This document shows, piece by piece, positions 32,964-39,768 of a stretch of DNA of 39,768 nucleotides; the first letter of the stretch is position 1, and every line of letters starts with the position of its first letter. The stretch is from Lachnospiraceae bacterium. Lineage in GTDB: Bacteria; Bacillota; Clostridia; Lachnospirales; Lachnospiraceae. The notes beneath the pieces are model-generated. The model searched no databases and was not told where the DNA came from. It saw nothing but the letters and a program-made list of their open reading frames with translations. A program made the position numbers and the translations under genes. The DNA is taken from the NCBI GenBank assembly GCA_023664345.1, contig JAMPFQ010000007.1, positions 118,415 to 158,182 on the forward strand, read 5' to 3'.

Positions 32964-33863
32964 ATGGGCTTACTTAATAAATTTGAAAAGGTAGAGATAA
33001 CATCCAAAAGCCGTATCACGGAATCGGATAGGCGCTTTTGTGAAGCGCACCAGGCAGCCTATGAAAATGCCAAAAACTCCCTGCTTGAACTCAGCTATTT
33101 CTGGAATGATATGCAAAACCTGCAGGCAGAGCTGCTGGACGGCACAGACACCCCTTCCAGCTATTACCTGGCATCTAGGGGCAGCATCAAACTGTCCGAG
33201 GAGGGCATCCGGGATCAGATCCACTCCCTGCATTCCCTGTTTGTCGGGAAGCTGATTTCATTCTTCAGCAAGGCCTACCGGCTCTCCCTCTCCATAAGGG
33301 ATATCGAAGACAGCCTGATCCCGCAGGAACCCGGAGACAACTGGATGGATGATTACGAAGACAAGGTAAAGGCATACACCCAGGCCATGCAGGATCTTTC
33401 CCTCCGCTACACGGATATCTTAGACCAGATATTCCTTTACACGGACGGGCGGGAACTGTCCGAACAGGCCCTCCATGAACTGAAAGAAAAATGCCACAGA
33501 GCCGCATGGGACATGTCCATGGGGCAGGCAAGGTTTACACGGAAAAAATGTACCCTGCTGTTCAACGGCTACTTCTGCAGCTACCATGACCGCTACGGCG
33601 GCGGCTATTGGGAACTTGCCCAGAATACCAAGGATATTTTAAGTGGGCTCGCCCACTTTGAAACGGGAAGCGTTTCAACCATCCCTTACAGTATCAGCAG
33701 GATCATCGGAATATATGATATGCATTCAGATTCCCATGAATTCATTGACTGCGACAAAGCCCTGTCCCTGAAGCTGTACAAAAACCAGCGCGTGGACATC
33801 AAATTCTCCACGGAAGAAAATGCCCGGCAGTTCGTAAACGACTACCTGGGCACCATATGCTAA
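32964..33863 (+). CDS. DUF4942-like protein
   Basis: 299 aa from ATG 32964 behind AAAGGAG. Largely helical and soluble: RRFCEAHQAAYENAKNSLLELSYFWNDMQNLQ, a central IRDQIHSLHSLFVGKLISFFSKAY, then ARFTRKKCTLLFNGYFCSYHDRYGGGYWEL and a terminal beta part (LKLYKNQRVDIKFSTEENARQFVNDYLG) that recalls the end of DUF4942 domains. The assignment is from memory and tentative. The gene lies 15 bases before the methyltransferase-helicase, whose ribosome site overlaps its stop, so the two are co-translated and probably act together. Confidence 0.55.
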   Translation: MGLLNKFEKVEITSKSRITESDRRFCEAHQAAYENAKNSLLELSYFWNDMQNLQAELLDGTDTPSSYYLASRGSIKLSEEGIRDQIHSLHSLFVGKLISFFSKAYRLSLSIRDIEDSLIPQEPGDNWMDDYEDKVKAYTQAMQDLSLRYTDILDQIFLYTDGRELSEQALHELKEKCHRAAWDMSMGQARFTRKKCTLLFNGYFCSYHDRYGGGYWELAQNTKDILSGLAHFETGSVSTIPYSISRIIGIYDMHSDSHEFIDCDKALSLKLYKNQRVDIKFSTEENARQFVNDYLGTIC

Positions 33864-33878
33864 GGAGGTGAATCCTGA

Positions 33879-36800
33879 TTGAAATATTCGTATTATGGGG
33901 AGACGATCCCCCACGACCGTAGAAAAGAGCTGAACGAAAAAGTCCTCAGCCTGATAGCAGGCGGTATGCCGGAATCTTACGGCATCACCCGGGAGGACAT
34001 CTACAATGCCTATACGGGCAATGGCGGTCTTCACGGTCTGGAATGGGGAGACTATGAGAATTACCACCAGTTCAGCGATGCGAAAAAGGAATTTGAGAAC
34101 GGCCAGTTCTTCACGCCGCCCCGCCTGTGCGAGTTTCTCGTTGCCTGCCTAAAACCATCCCGCAATGACCTGATCGCGGATCTAACCTGCGGCAAGGGGG
34201 ATTTCTTCAACTTCATGCCCGTGGAGGCAAACCTCTATGGCTGTGAGCTGGATGCGAAGGCTGCCAGGGTGGCAGGGTTCCTTTATCCGGGCGCTGCCAT
34301 TGAGTGCGGGGATATCCGCAGCTACCAGCCGGAGGTACGGTTTGACTATGTGGTAGGCAACCCGCCCTTCAACCTGAAGTGGTGGACCGAAGGCGGCAGG
34401 GAAATATCCTCGCAGCTATATTACTGCCTGAAATCGGCACAGCTCTTAAAGCCGCTGGGCATCCTTGCGCTGGTCGTACCCAGGTCTTTCCTTGCGGACT
34501 CTTTTACGGACGGCGGGCAGATTAGGGAAATGGAAAACCATTTCAGTTTCTTAGGGCAGGCCATGCTCCCGGAGAATGCCTTTGCTCACCTGGGCGTCAG
34601 CAGTTTCCCCACCAAGCTGCAGTTCTGGCAGAAAAAGGGAAACAACAGCCAGGGAAAGCCGCAGCCCTACCGGACGGAACCCGACTTTTACCTGTCTGCG
34701 GACTCCGACATCCAGAAGGTGGCGCAGTATACCCATGAGAAATATATCGCCTTTGCCAAGTCCGCGCTGGAGAACAATCAACACAGCATCCTCCTGGAAC
34801 TGGCAAAGTCCCAAAGCGTTTCCAGGGAATTCCAGTACCAGACACAGAAACTTTTATATCAAATCAAGATACATCCGAAGACTAACGCCCTATATGCCAA
34901 ATGCAGCGAATACCTGTACCGCTTTTACACACAGAAACAGCCAGACGATATGAACTATGAAAAATGGTGTGCATCAAGGATCACGGAGAAAAAGGTACTC
35001 ACTTATCTGCAGCGGGCGCTGAAAAAACAGAACGCCGCGCCAGAGGAGGACAGGGTCGCCCTTGTCAAGCGGGACGGCGAATTTGCCTACAAGGGCTACA
35101 GTGCTGCCGCAAGGCGCCGCATCCCGGAGGCAATGCGCATCCCGGTACCCATCCACCAGGCGGTGCTTGATGACACCCCGGAAAAATACCCAGGCTATGA
35201 ACGCCTGCTCCGCAGGAAACACCTAGAATACGAAACCCAGAACCAGCCCTTTGCGGAGATGGACGAGGACCCGCGGATAGCGGAATGGCTGTCGGAGTTC
35301 TGCCTGTGGGACCCCTCCCGCATGGAGATGATCCGTTTCAGCGAAGTGCAGCGGCATGACATCAACCTTACCTTACAGAAACGCTATGCCCTCCTGCAAT
35401 GGGAACAGGGCAGCGGCAAGACACTTGCCGGCATTGCGACCGGGCTGTACCGGATGCAGAACCAGAACATACACAGCACATGGGTGGTGTCCTCCGCGAT
35501 CTCCATCCGCAACAACTGGAACGTGGTGCTGCCACTCTATGATATCCCCTGCATCTTCGTGAAACGCCCTGCAGACCTGCAGCGTGTACGGCGGGGGGAT
35601 TTTGTCCTGCTCACCTTAAACACGGTCAGCGCCCACAAAAAGCAGCTCCGGAAATACCTGAAACGCCTCGGGCGTAACATCCAGCTGATACTGGACGAGA
35701 GCGACGAGATCTCCAACCCGAACAGCGCGCGCTGCCAGGCGGTGCTCTCCTGCTTCCGCCGCTGCCGGATGAAGCTGCTCACCACGGGCACCAGCACAAG
35801 GAACAACATATCAGAGTTTGCCCCGCAGCTGGAGCTGCTCTACAACAATTCCATCAACATGATCTCATGGAACCGGTACATCTACCGCCACAGCCGGGAT
35901 GCTGAGGCTGACGATGAGCCGGACCGTGAAAACAACTCTTACTTCGGGGAGCCCATCCCCGCCTACAAGAAAGGCTACTCCCTGTTCGCCGCCTCCCACC
36001 TGCCGGAAAAAGTCACCGTGTTCGGCCTGGAGAAACGGACACAGGACATCTACAATGCAGACATTTTGAGCGGCATTGTAGGGAAGACCGTCATCACAAG
36101 GACCTTTGAGGAAGTGGCGGCCAAGGACATCAAGCGGATACACCAGGTCCTGCTCCAGTTCCCGGAAGAGGAAAAGGAAGTCTACCGGAAAGCCATGAAC
36201 GAGTTCAGCCTGATGCGGAGCAATTACTTTGCCTCCACCGGCAATTCCAGGAAGGATTCCATGATGCGCCTCATCCAGCAGATCGTACTGCTGCTGCGGA
36301 TCAGCGCGGCGCCGGACACCGTACAGGAATATGCGGGCGATACCCCCGTCAAGGTCATGACTGCGGTGGAAATGGTTTCCGGATGGCCGGACGAGGTCAT
36401 CGCCATCGGGGTGCGCCACAAGGCAGTCCTTGCATCTTACGAGAACGCCCTACGGGAATACCTCCCGGACCGCCCTTTGTTTGTCGTCACCGGCGAAAGC
36501 ACCAGCTTTGCCAAAAGGCGGGCGCTGCACCAGACACTGAAAGAGAGCGGGAACGGGATACTGCTCTGCACCCAGCAGAGCCTCCCCTCCAGCGTCAACT
36601 TTGAGTATGTCAACAAGGTCATCATCCCGGAACTCCATTACAACAACTCCGGCATGAGCCAGTTTTATTTCCGGTTCATCCGGTACACCTCAACGGAATA
36701 CAAGGACATTTATTTCCTTACCTACGCGGGCAGCATTGAATCCAACCTGATGCAGATGGTGCTTGCCAAGGAAAAGCTGAACCTGTTCATGAAGGGGCAG

Positions 36801-36929
36801 GATGTGGATCTGGATGAGATCTATGAGCGGTTTGACATTGATTATGACCTGCTCTCCCTGCTGATGGTACAGGAAAAGGACAAAGAAGGCAGGTTCCATA
36901 TCTGCTGGGGCGAACAGAAAATAGCATGA
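33879..36929 (+). CDS. Adenine methyltransferase-SNF2-like helicase fusion
   Basis: 1016 aa from TTG 33879, with AAGGAGGTG eight bases upstream. N-terminal half: N6-adenine methyltransferase with the SAM-binding motif ADLTCGKGDFF (about 98-108) and catalytic NPPF (about 160-163). C-terminal half: superfamily-2 helicase with Walker A EQGSGKT (about 509-515), DESD box (about 606-609), the motif III-like LLTTGTSTR and a motif VI-like SQFYFRFIRYTS near 926-937. No nuclease or target-recognition domain is visible. Comparable fusions on phages and ICEs are considered anti-restriction or defence proteins (compare P1 DarB). It could modify or protect incoming element DNA. Both activities look intact. 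Confidence 0.88.
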   Translation: MKYSYYGETIPHDRRKELNEKVLSLIAGGMPESYGITREDIYNAYTGNGGLHGLEWGDYENYHQFSDAKKEFENGQFFTPPRLCEFLVACLKPSRNDLIADLTCGKGDFFNFMPVEANLYGCELDAKAARVAGFLYPGAAIECGDIRSYQPEVRFDYVVGNPPFNLKWWTEGGREISSQLYYCLKSAQLLKPLGILALVVPRSFLADSFTDGGQIREMENHFSFLGQAMLPENAFAHLGVSSFPTKLQFWQKKGNNSQGKPQPYRTEPDFYLSADSDIQKVAQYTHEKYIAFAKSALENNQHSILLELAKSQSVSREFQYQTQKLLYQIKIHPKTNALYAKCSEYLYRFYTQKQPDDMNYEKWCASRITEKKVLTYLQRALKKQNAAPEEDRVALVKRDGEFAYKGYSAAARRRIPEAMRIPVPIHQAVLDDTPEKYPGYERLLRRKHLEYETQNQPFAEMDEDPRIAEWLSEFCLWDPSRMEMIRFSEVQRHDINLTLQKRYALLQWEQGSGKTLAGIATGLYRMQNQNIHSTWVVSSAISIRNNWNVVLPLYDIPCIFVKRPADLQRVRRGDFVLLTLNTVSAHKKQLRKYLKRLGRNIQLILDESDEISNPNSARCQAVLSCFRRCRMKLLTTGTSTRNNISEFAPQLELLYNNSINMISWNRYIYRHSRDAEADDEPDRENNSYFGEPIPAYKKGYSLFAASHLPEKVTVFGLEKRTQDIYNADILSGIVGKTVITRTFEEVAAKDIKRIHQVLLQFPEEEKEVYRKAMNEFSLMRSNYFASTGNSRKDSMMRLIQQIVLLLRISAAPDTVQEYAGDTPVKVMTAVEMVSGWPDEVIAIGVRHKAVLASYENALREYLPDRPLFVVTGESTSFAKRRALHQTLKESGNGILLCTQQSLPSSVNFEYVNKVIIPELHYNNSGMSQFYFRFIRYTSTEYKDIYFLTYAGSIESNLMQMVLAKEKLNLFMKGQDVDLDEIYERFDIDYDLLSLLMVQEKDKEGRFHICWGEQKIA

Positions 36930-36975
36930 AAAGAACTTCTAACAAAAAATCATAACCCACGAAAGGAGGACACCT

Positions 36976-37455
36976 ATGTACCATTATATCTTACAAGTAT
37001 ATGTGGAACCGAACAGGGAAAGCGACTGGGCTACAGAGGATGATCTTGTAAACCATCCCGACTTTATTCCCATTGCCAGCCATGTAAAAGCAGTATATGA
37101 CCGCGATTCCGTTATCCGTCAGTTCCGGCAATGGTTCATAAAACATCGGATGGGCATTTTTTCCGGCGAATCCTTTACCCTTGCCCCGAATGCCCGCAGG
37201 CACTATTTTGAGGGACGCTTCCCGAAATTCAGGAAACATCTGAAGGCACTGGACACTGTGACAGAAGCCTTGTATATCAATGATCATGATTATCTGGAAA
37301 ATTTGCTCTCAGATCTGGCTACCAGTTATTCTGACTGCCACAGCAATTATGTCATGGAATCTGACAACCCGCCTGTCCCTTTTGACAGGTTTATCAGAAC
37401 CGCAGTACCCGGTACGCCTTATTATATCGGCGCTGTTTTAGAATACCATAACTAA
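36976..37455 (+). CDS. Hypothetical protein downstream of the helicase
   Basis: 159 aa, ATG 36976 behind AAAGGAGG. Soluble; begins MYHYILQVYVEPNRESDWATEDDLVNHPDF, with YVMESDNPPVPFDRFIRTAVPGTPYYIGAVLEY at the end. No motif recognised. It is 46 bases from the helicase stop and may belong to the same cluster. Codon use is similar to that of the neighbours. Confidence 0.55.
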   Translation: MYHYILQVYVEPNRESDWATEDDLVNHPDFIPIASHVKAVYDRDSVIRQFRQWFIKHRMGIFSGESFTLAPNARRHYFEGRFPKFRKHLKALDTVTEALYINDHDYLENLLSDLATSYSDCHSNYVMESDNPPVPFDRFIRTAVPGTPYYIGAVLEYHN

Positions 37456-37556
37456 AAGGGCACACAGAATGAGTAATAAAACTGCTACATTCACAAATAC
37501 CCTGACATTTTCCAACTATTGAATTGATGTCCGCTAAAGCGGGGAAAGGTGTAAAA

Positions 37557-38084
37557 ATGGATAATAATTTACGTGAAGCTCTGATTGGATACCTTGATAC
37601 CTTAAAAAAGAACCTGGCAATCGTATCCCTTGAAGAATTGAAAACTAAATACAAAAAACCTTTCGGGGAATTGCAGCATAATATCAGCACCACTGCTACA
37701 GCTTATATAAAAGAGGTCACACTGAAAGACCTCAGGATTCGTGAGGATCTTCTGGCGGAAGCCCAGCCGATCATACAATCCACCATAGACAAATCCGGTA
37801 TACTGCGCCAGATTTCTTCCGCCGCCTTCAAAAATCAGGATATTGAAGAAATTGACAGGCTGGCGCTTAGCCTGAAAGAACAGATCCGCCAGGCGCTTGC
37901 TCCTTTTTATAAAAAGCATCTGTGCGTATATCTGGAGAAAGAATGTTTTGATGACACGCCCAAATCACCGGAACTGTACAACCAGGCTACCGGCTGTGTC
38001 TGGAGAAACGGGGCATGGACACCCACAAAAATTGACAAAACTGCAATCCTGCTGCCTATACAGGATATTCCCACTGCTGCATAG
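37557..38084 (+). CDS. Hypothetical protein, helical
   Basis: 175 aa from ATG 37557 (AAAGGTG upstream); the ATG at 37524 has no ribosome site. Mostly helical (REALIGYLDTLKKNLAIVSLEELKTKYKKPFGELQHNIS; IEEIDRLALSLKEQIRQALAPFYKKHL). Near the C-terminus GCVWRNGAWTPTKIDKTAILLPIQD looks like a small beta domain. Not recognised. It is the last element gene before the insertion sequence, with a 55-base AT-rich gap that shows nothing else. Confidence 0.5.
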   Translation: MDNNLREALIGYLDTLKKNLAIVSLEELKTKYKKPFGELQHNISTTATAYIKEVTLKDLRIREDLLAEAQPIIQSTIDKSGILRQISSAAFKNQDIEEIDRLALSLKEQIRQALAPFYKKHLCVYLEKECFDDTPKSPELYNQATGCVWRNGAWTPTKIDKTAILLPIQDIPTAA

Positions 38085-38142
38085 GAGTAATGACATTTAA
38101 AAGGAATAAAGCAGCGAAAAAGCGTCAGGGAACCTGATATGA

Positions 38143-38190
38143 TACCTCTAAAGTAGACAAAGCAAATAAATAAAATCTACTTTGGAGGTA
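38143..38190 (+). repeat. Inverted repeat at the IS left end that covers the orfA ribosome site
   Basis: TACCTCTAAAGTAGA (38143-38157) and TCTACTTTGGAGGTA (38176-38190) are complementary in 14 of 15 positions. GGAGG in the right arm is the ribosome site of the transposase ATG at 38196. Transcripts entering from outside would fold this stem and hide the site, a known way for insertion sequences to avoid activation by neighbouring promoters. Confidence 0.75.
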
Positions 38191-38195
38191 TTTTT

Positions 38196-38870
38196 ATGGC
38201 TAAGTCACCACATGCGCCAGACTTCCGTGCAAAGGTCTCACAGGAGTACCTTAACGGGAGTTCCTATCTATTTCTGGCAAAAAAATACGGCATAGGGCAA
38301 ACGACACTGCAGCAATGGGTTGCGAAATACAGACTTTATGGAATTTCCGCATTTATTAAGACCGATGGCAATTCCTCTTATTCTTCGGATTTTAAAAATA
38401 TATGCGTGAATGCGGTTTTGTCAGGGGAAGGAAGCATAGATGATGTTGTTGCCAGATACAACATTTCTTCAAGGGAGGTACTCAGACGCTGGATTATGCG
38501 TTATAATGCCAATAGGGAACTTACGGATTACAATCCTAAAAGGGAGGTCTATATGGCAGAAGCAAGAAGAAAAACAACCATTGAAGAACGTAGGGAAATT
38601 GTTGCATATTGTCTGAACCATAACCGTGATTATAAGGGAACCGCAGATATTTATTCCGTTTCCTACAGCCAGGTTTATTCCTGGGTAAAAAAATATGACG
38701 CTAAGGGCGAGGAGGGGCTGACGGACAGGCGCGGGCGTCATAAAACGGATGAGGAGGTGGACGATCTGGAACGCCTAAGGCGTGAAAACCTCCGCCTCAA
38801 ACGTCAGTTAAAAGAGAGAGATATGGCAGTTGAATTGTTAAAAAAAGTGAAAGAATTCGAAAGGATGTGA
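38196..38870 (+). CDS. IS3-family OrfA (DNA-binding subunit)
   Basis: 224 aa from ATG 38196. Three helix-turn-helix modules follow each other: about 8-45 (LAKKYGIGQTTLQQWVAKYRLYG), about 65-100 (DVVARYNISSREVLRRWIMRYN) and about 128-165 (YKGTADIYSVSYSQVYSWVKKYDAKG). A leucine-zipper-like helix completes it (DLERLRRENLRLKRQLKERDMAVELLKKV, about 190-220). The length fits the IS150 group, whose OrfA is longer than in IS2/IS3. Near its end A7-G (TTAAAAAAAGTG) is a slippery site for a -1 shift into OrfB, giving the active OrfAB transposase. Confidence 0.9.
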   Translation: MAKSPHAPDFRAKVSQEYLNGSSYLFLAKKYGIGQTTLQQWVAKYRLYGISAFIKTDGNSSYSSDFKNICVNAVLSGEGSIDDVVARYNISSREVLRRWIMRYNANRELTDYNPKREVYMAEARRKTTIEERREIVAYCLNHNRDYKGTADIYSVSYSQVYSWVKKYDAKGEEGLTDRRGRHKTDEEVDDLERLRRENLRLKRQLKERDMAVELLKKVKEFERM

Positions 38871-39768
38871 GGCTTGGCAAACTGCGCTATGAATCTAAAT
38901 ATTTGACAATAAAGCATTTTCACGAAGCAAAAGGCTGGTGCATTGAATGGATGTGCGGCCAGCTTGAAATTTCCAGGGCGGCTTATTATAAGTGGATGCA
39001 CAGGGAAATCCCCTCAGAAGAGCAGGAAAATATAAAACTGGCAGGGTTAATCCGGGAGTACGATGAACGTTTCCGCCATATTTTAGGCTACCGGAGGATG
39101 ACCTCATGGATCAACCATTTCAATCATGCAAACTATGGGAAAAACAGGGTACATAGGATTATGAAGAAGATGGGGATTCATTCCGTCATCAGGAAGCAAA
39201 AGAAAAAATACCATCTTTCCACGCCAGAGGCAACGTCAGAGAATAAACTTAATAGAGATTTTTATGCAACCGCACCCAATCAAAAATGGTCAACGGATGT
39301 GACGGAATTCAAAATTCCCGGGGAGAAAAAGAAACTGTATTTAAGCATGATTCTGGACTTATATGACAGGTATCCTGTTTCCTATGTCATCAGCAGCCGG
39401 AATGACAACCGGCTTGTATTCAAGACTTTTGACAAGGCAATTTCTAAAAATCCAAGCGCTAAGCCTATTTTTCACAGTGACAGAGGCTATCAATATACAG
39501 GGCGGGTGTTTCAGGAGAAGCTAAAAGACCAACCGATGGAACCTTCCATGTCTAGGGTCGGACACTGCATTGATAACGGTCCTACAGAGGGACTTTGGGG
39601 CATTATCAAATCTGAAATGTATCAGATGTATGAAATAACGGATGAAACCTCATTGAGGCGTGCCATAAAAGATTACATAAAGTTTTATAGCGAGGAACGT
39701 CCGCAGGACAGATACCATTGCAAGACACCGCTTAAGGTAAGAACGGAAGCTCTGGAATCAGGAAAACC
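38867..39768 (+). CDS. IS3-family OrfB transposase (partial at window end)
   Basis: Frame -1 to OrfA, open from before GTG 38867 to the end of the window (300 codons, no stop seen). Contains the HTH_21-type start (EYDERFRHILGYRRMTSWINH) and the rve integrase core. Catalytic residues: Asp144 in STDVTEF, Asp205 in HSDRGYQY and Glu241 in GPTEGLWG, exactly 35 residues between the last two, so the DD(35)E triad is complete. The terminal YNxxRPH-like segment appears as FYSEERPQDRYHCKTP. Probably made by frameshift with OrfA or by the GTG overlapping the OrfA stop. It looks intact as far as visible. Confidence 0.9.
   Translation, partial: MRLGKLRYESKYLTIKHFHEAKGWCIEWMCGQLEISRAAYYKWMHREIPSEEQENIKLAGLIREYDERFRHILGYRRMTSWINHFNHANYGKNRVHRIMKKMGIHSVIRKQKKKYHLSTPEATSENKLNRDFYATAPNQKWSTDVTEFKIPGEKKKLYLSMILDLYDRYPVSYVISSRNDNRLVFKTFDKAISKNPSAKPIFHSDRGYQYTGRVFQEKLKDQPMEPSMSRVGHCIDNGPTEGLWGIIKSEMYQMYEITDETSLRRAIKDYIKFYSEERPQDRYHCKTPLKVRTEALESGK

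Larger units (their letters stand above)
38140..39768 (+). mobile_element. IS3-family (IS150-like) insertion sequence, right end outside
   Basis: Two overlapping transposase frames with a -1 relation, a DD(35)E catalytic triad and a 5'-TG left end place this in the IS3 family. The left end is set near TGATACCTCTAAAGTAGAC at 38140 because the inverted-repeat stem starts here and the last ICE gene stops at 38084. The right end and any target duplication lie beyond the window. Confidence 0.85.

Overview
The window looks like the interior of a large integrative and conjugative element (ICE) or conjugative plasmid from a Gram-positive gut Clostridia host, most likely Lachnospiraceae. The reasons are strong AGGAGG-type ribosome sites, frequent TTG/GTG starts, Clostridia-type transfer proteins (a PrgI-VirB4 fusion and a VirD4 coupling protein of the Firmicutes type), small proteins resembling families typical of Lachnospiraceae mobile elements, and no outer-membrane secretin. 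Most of the backbone is moderately GC-rich. No integrase, relaxase, att site or rRNA/tRNA gene is visible, so the element boundaries lie outside the window.

Layout. (1) 1-12232, plus strand: conjugation module. It holds a Gly-rich membrane/secreted protein, a C39-like peptidase protein, PrgI-VirB4 ATPase, three small cytosolic proteins, VirD4 coupling ATPase (apparently started at an ATA codon) and an S1-domain protein. (2) 12246-14557: an AT-rich cargo island, mostly on the minus strand, with a 100-bp MITE-like inverted-repeat element, a 444-aa protein with a PD-(D/E)XK-like C-terminus (possible defence protein) and a RelE-like toxin/AbrB-like antitoxin pair. (3) 14630-24427, plus strand: a nearly complete monoderm Tad/Flp (type IVc) pilus locus with two TadE/F-like pseudopilins, a lipoprotein, a large secreted Trp/Cys-rich protein, prepilin peptidase, CpaB, CpaE/TadZ, CpaF/TadA, TadB, TadC and a small Flp-like pilin, ending at a terminator. 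(4) 24546-32843: accessory and maintenance genes, including a Zn-finger protein, two sigma-70-like factors, an SSB-like protein behind a near-consensus promoter and a palindrome-rich leader, a DUF932 protein and a Zn/ssDNA-binding-like protein. Three terminators separate the units after the pilus locus. (5) 32964-38084: a DUF4942-like protein, a 1016-aa adenine-methyltransferase/SNF2-like helicase fusion and two small unknown genes. (6) 38140 to the window end: the left part of an IS3-family (IS150-like) insertion sequence.

Working model (inference): VirB4, VirD4 and their partners build a DNA-transfer machine. The embedded Tad pilus, with its secreted putative adhesin, would provide cell-cell contact, much as the thin type IV pilus does for IncI plasmids. 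The SSB/DUF932/Zn proteins would handle single-stranded DNA, the sigma-like proteins would control expression, and the methyltransferase-helicase and cargo nuclease would act in defence or anti-restriction. The most noteworthy observations are the Tad pilus inside a conjugative element, the common RGD processing site in its three pilin-like proteins, the ATA start of virD4, a conserved hairpin element (GGCATTCGCCAA...CATTGCCC) in front of two distant operons, and a shared C-terminal tail on the two ssDNA-type proteins.
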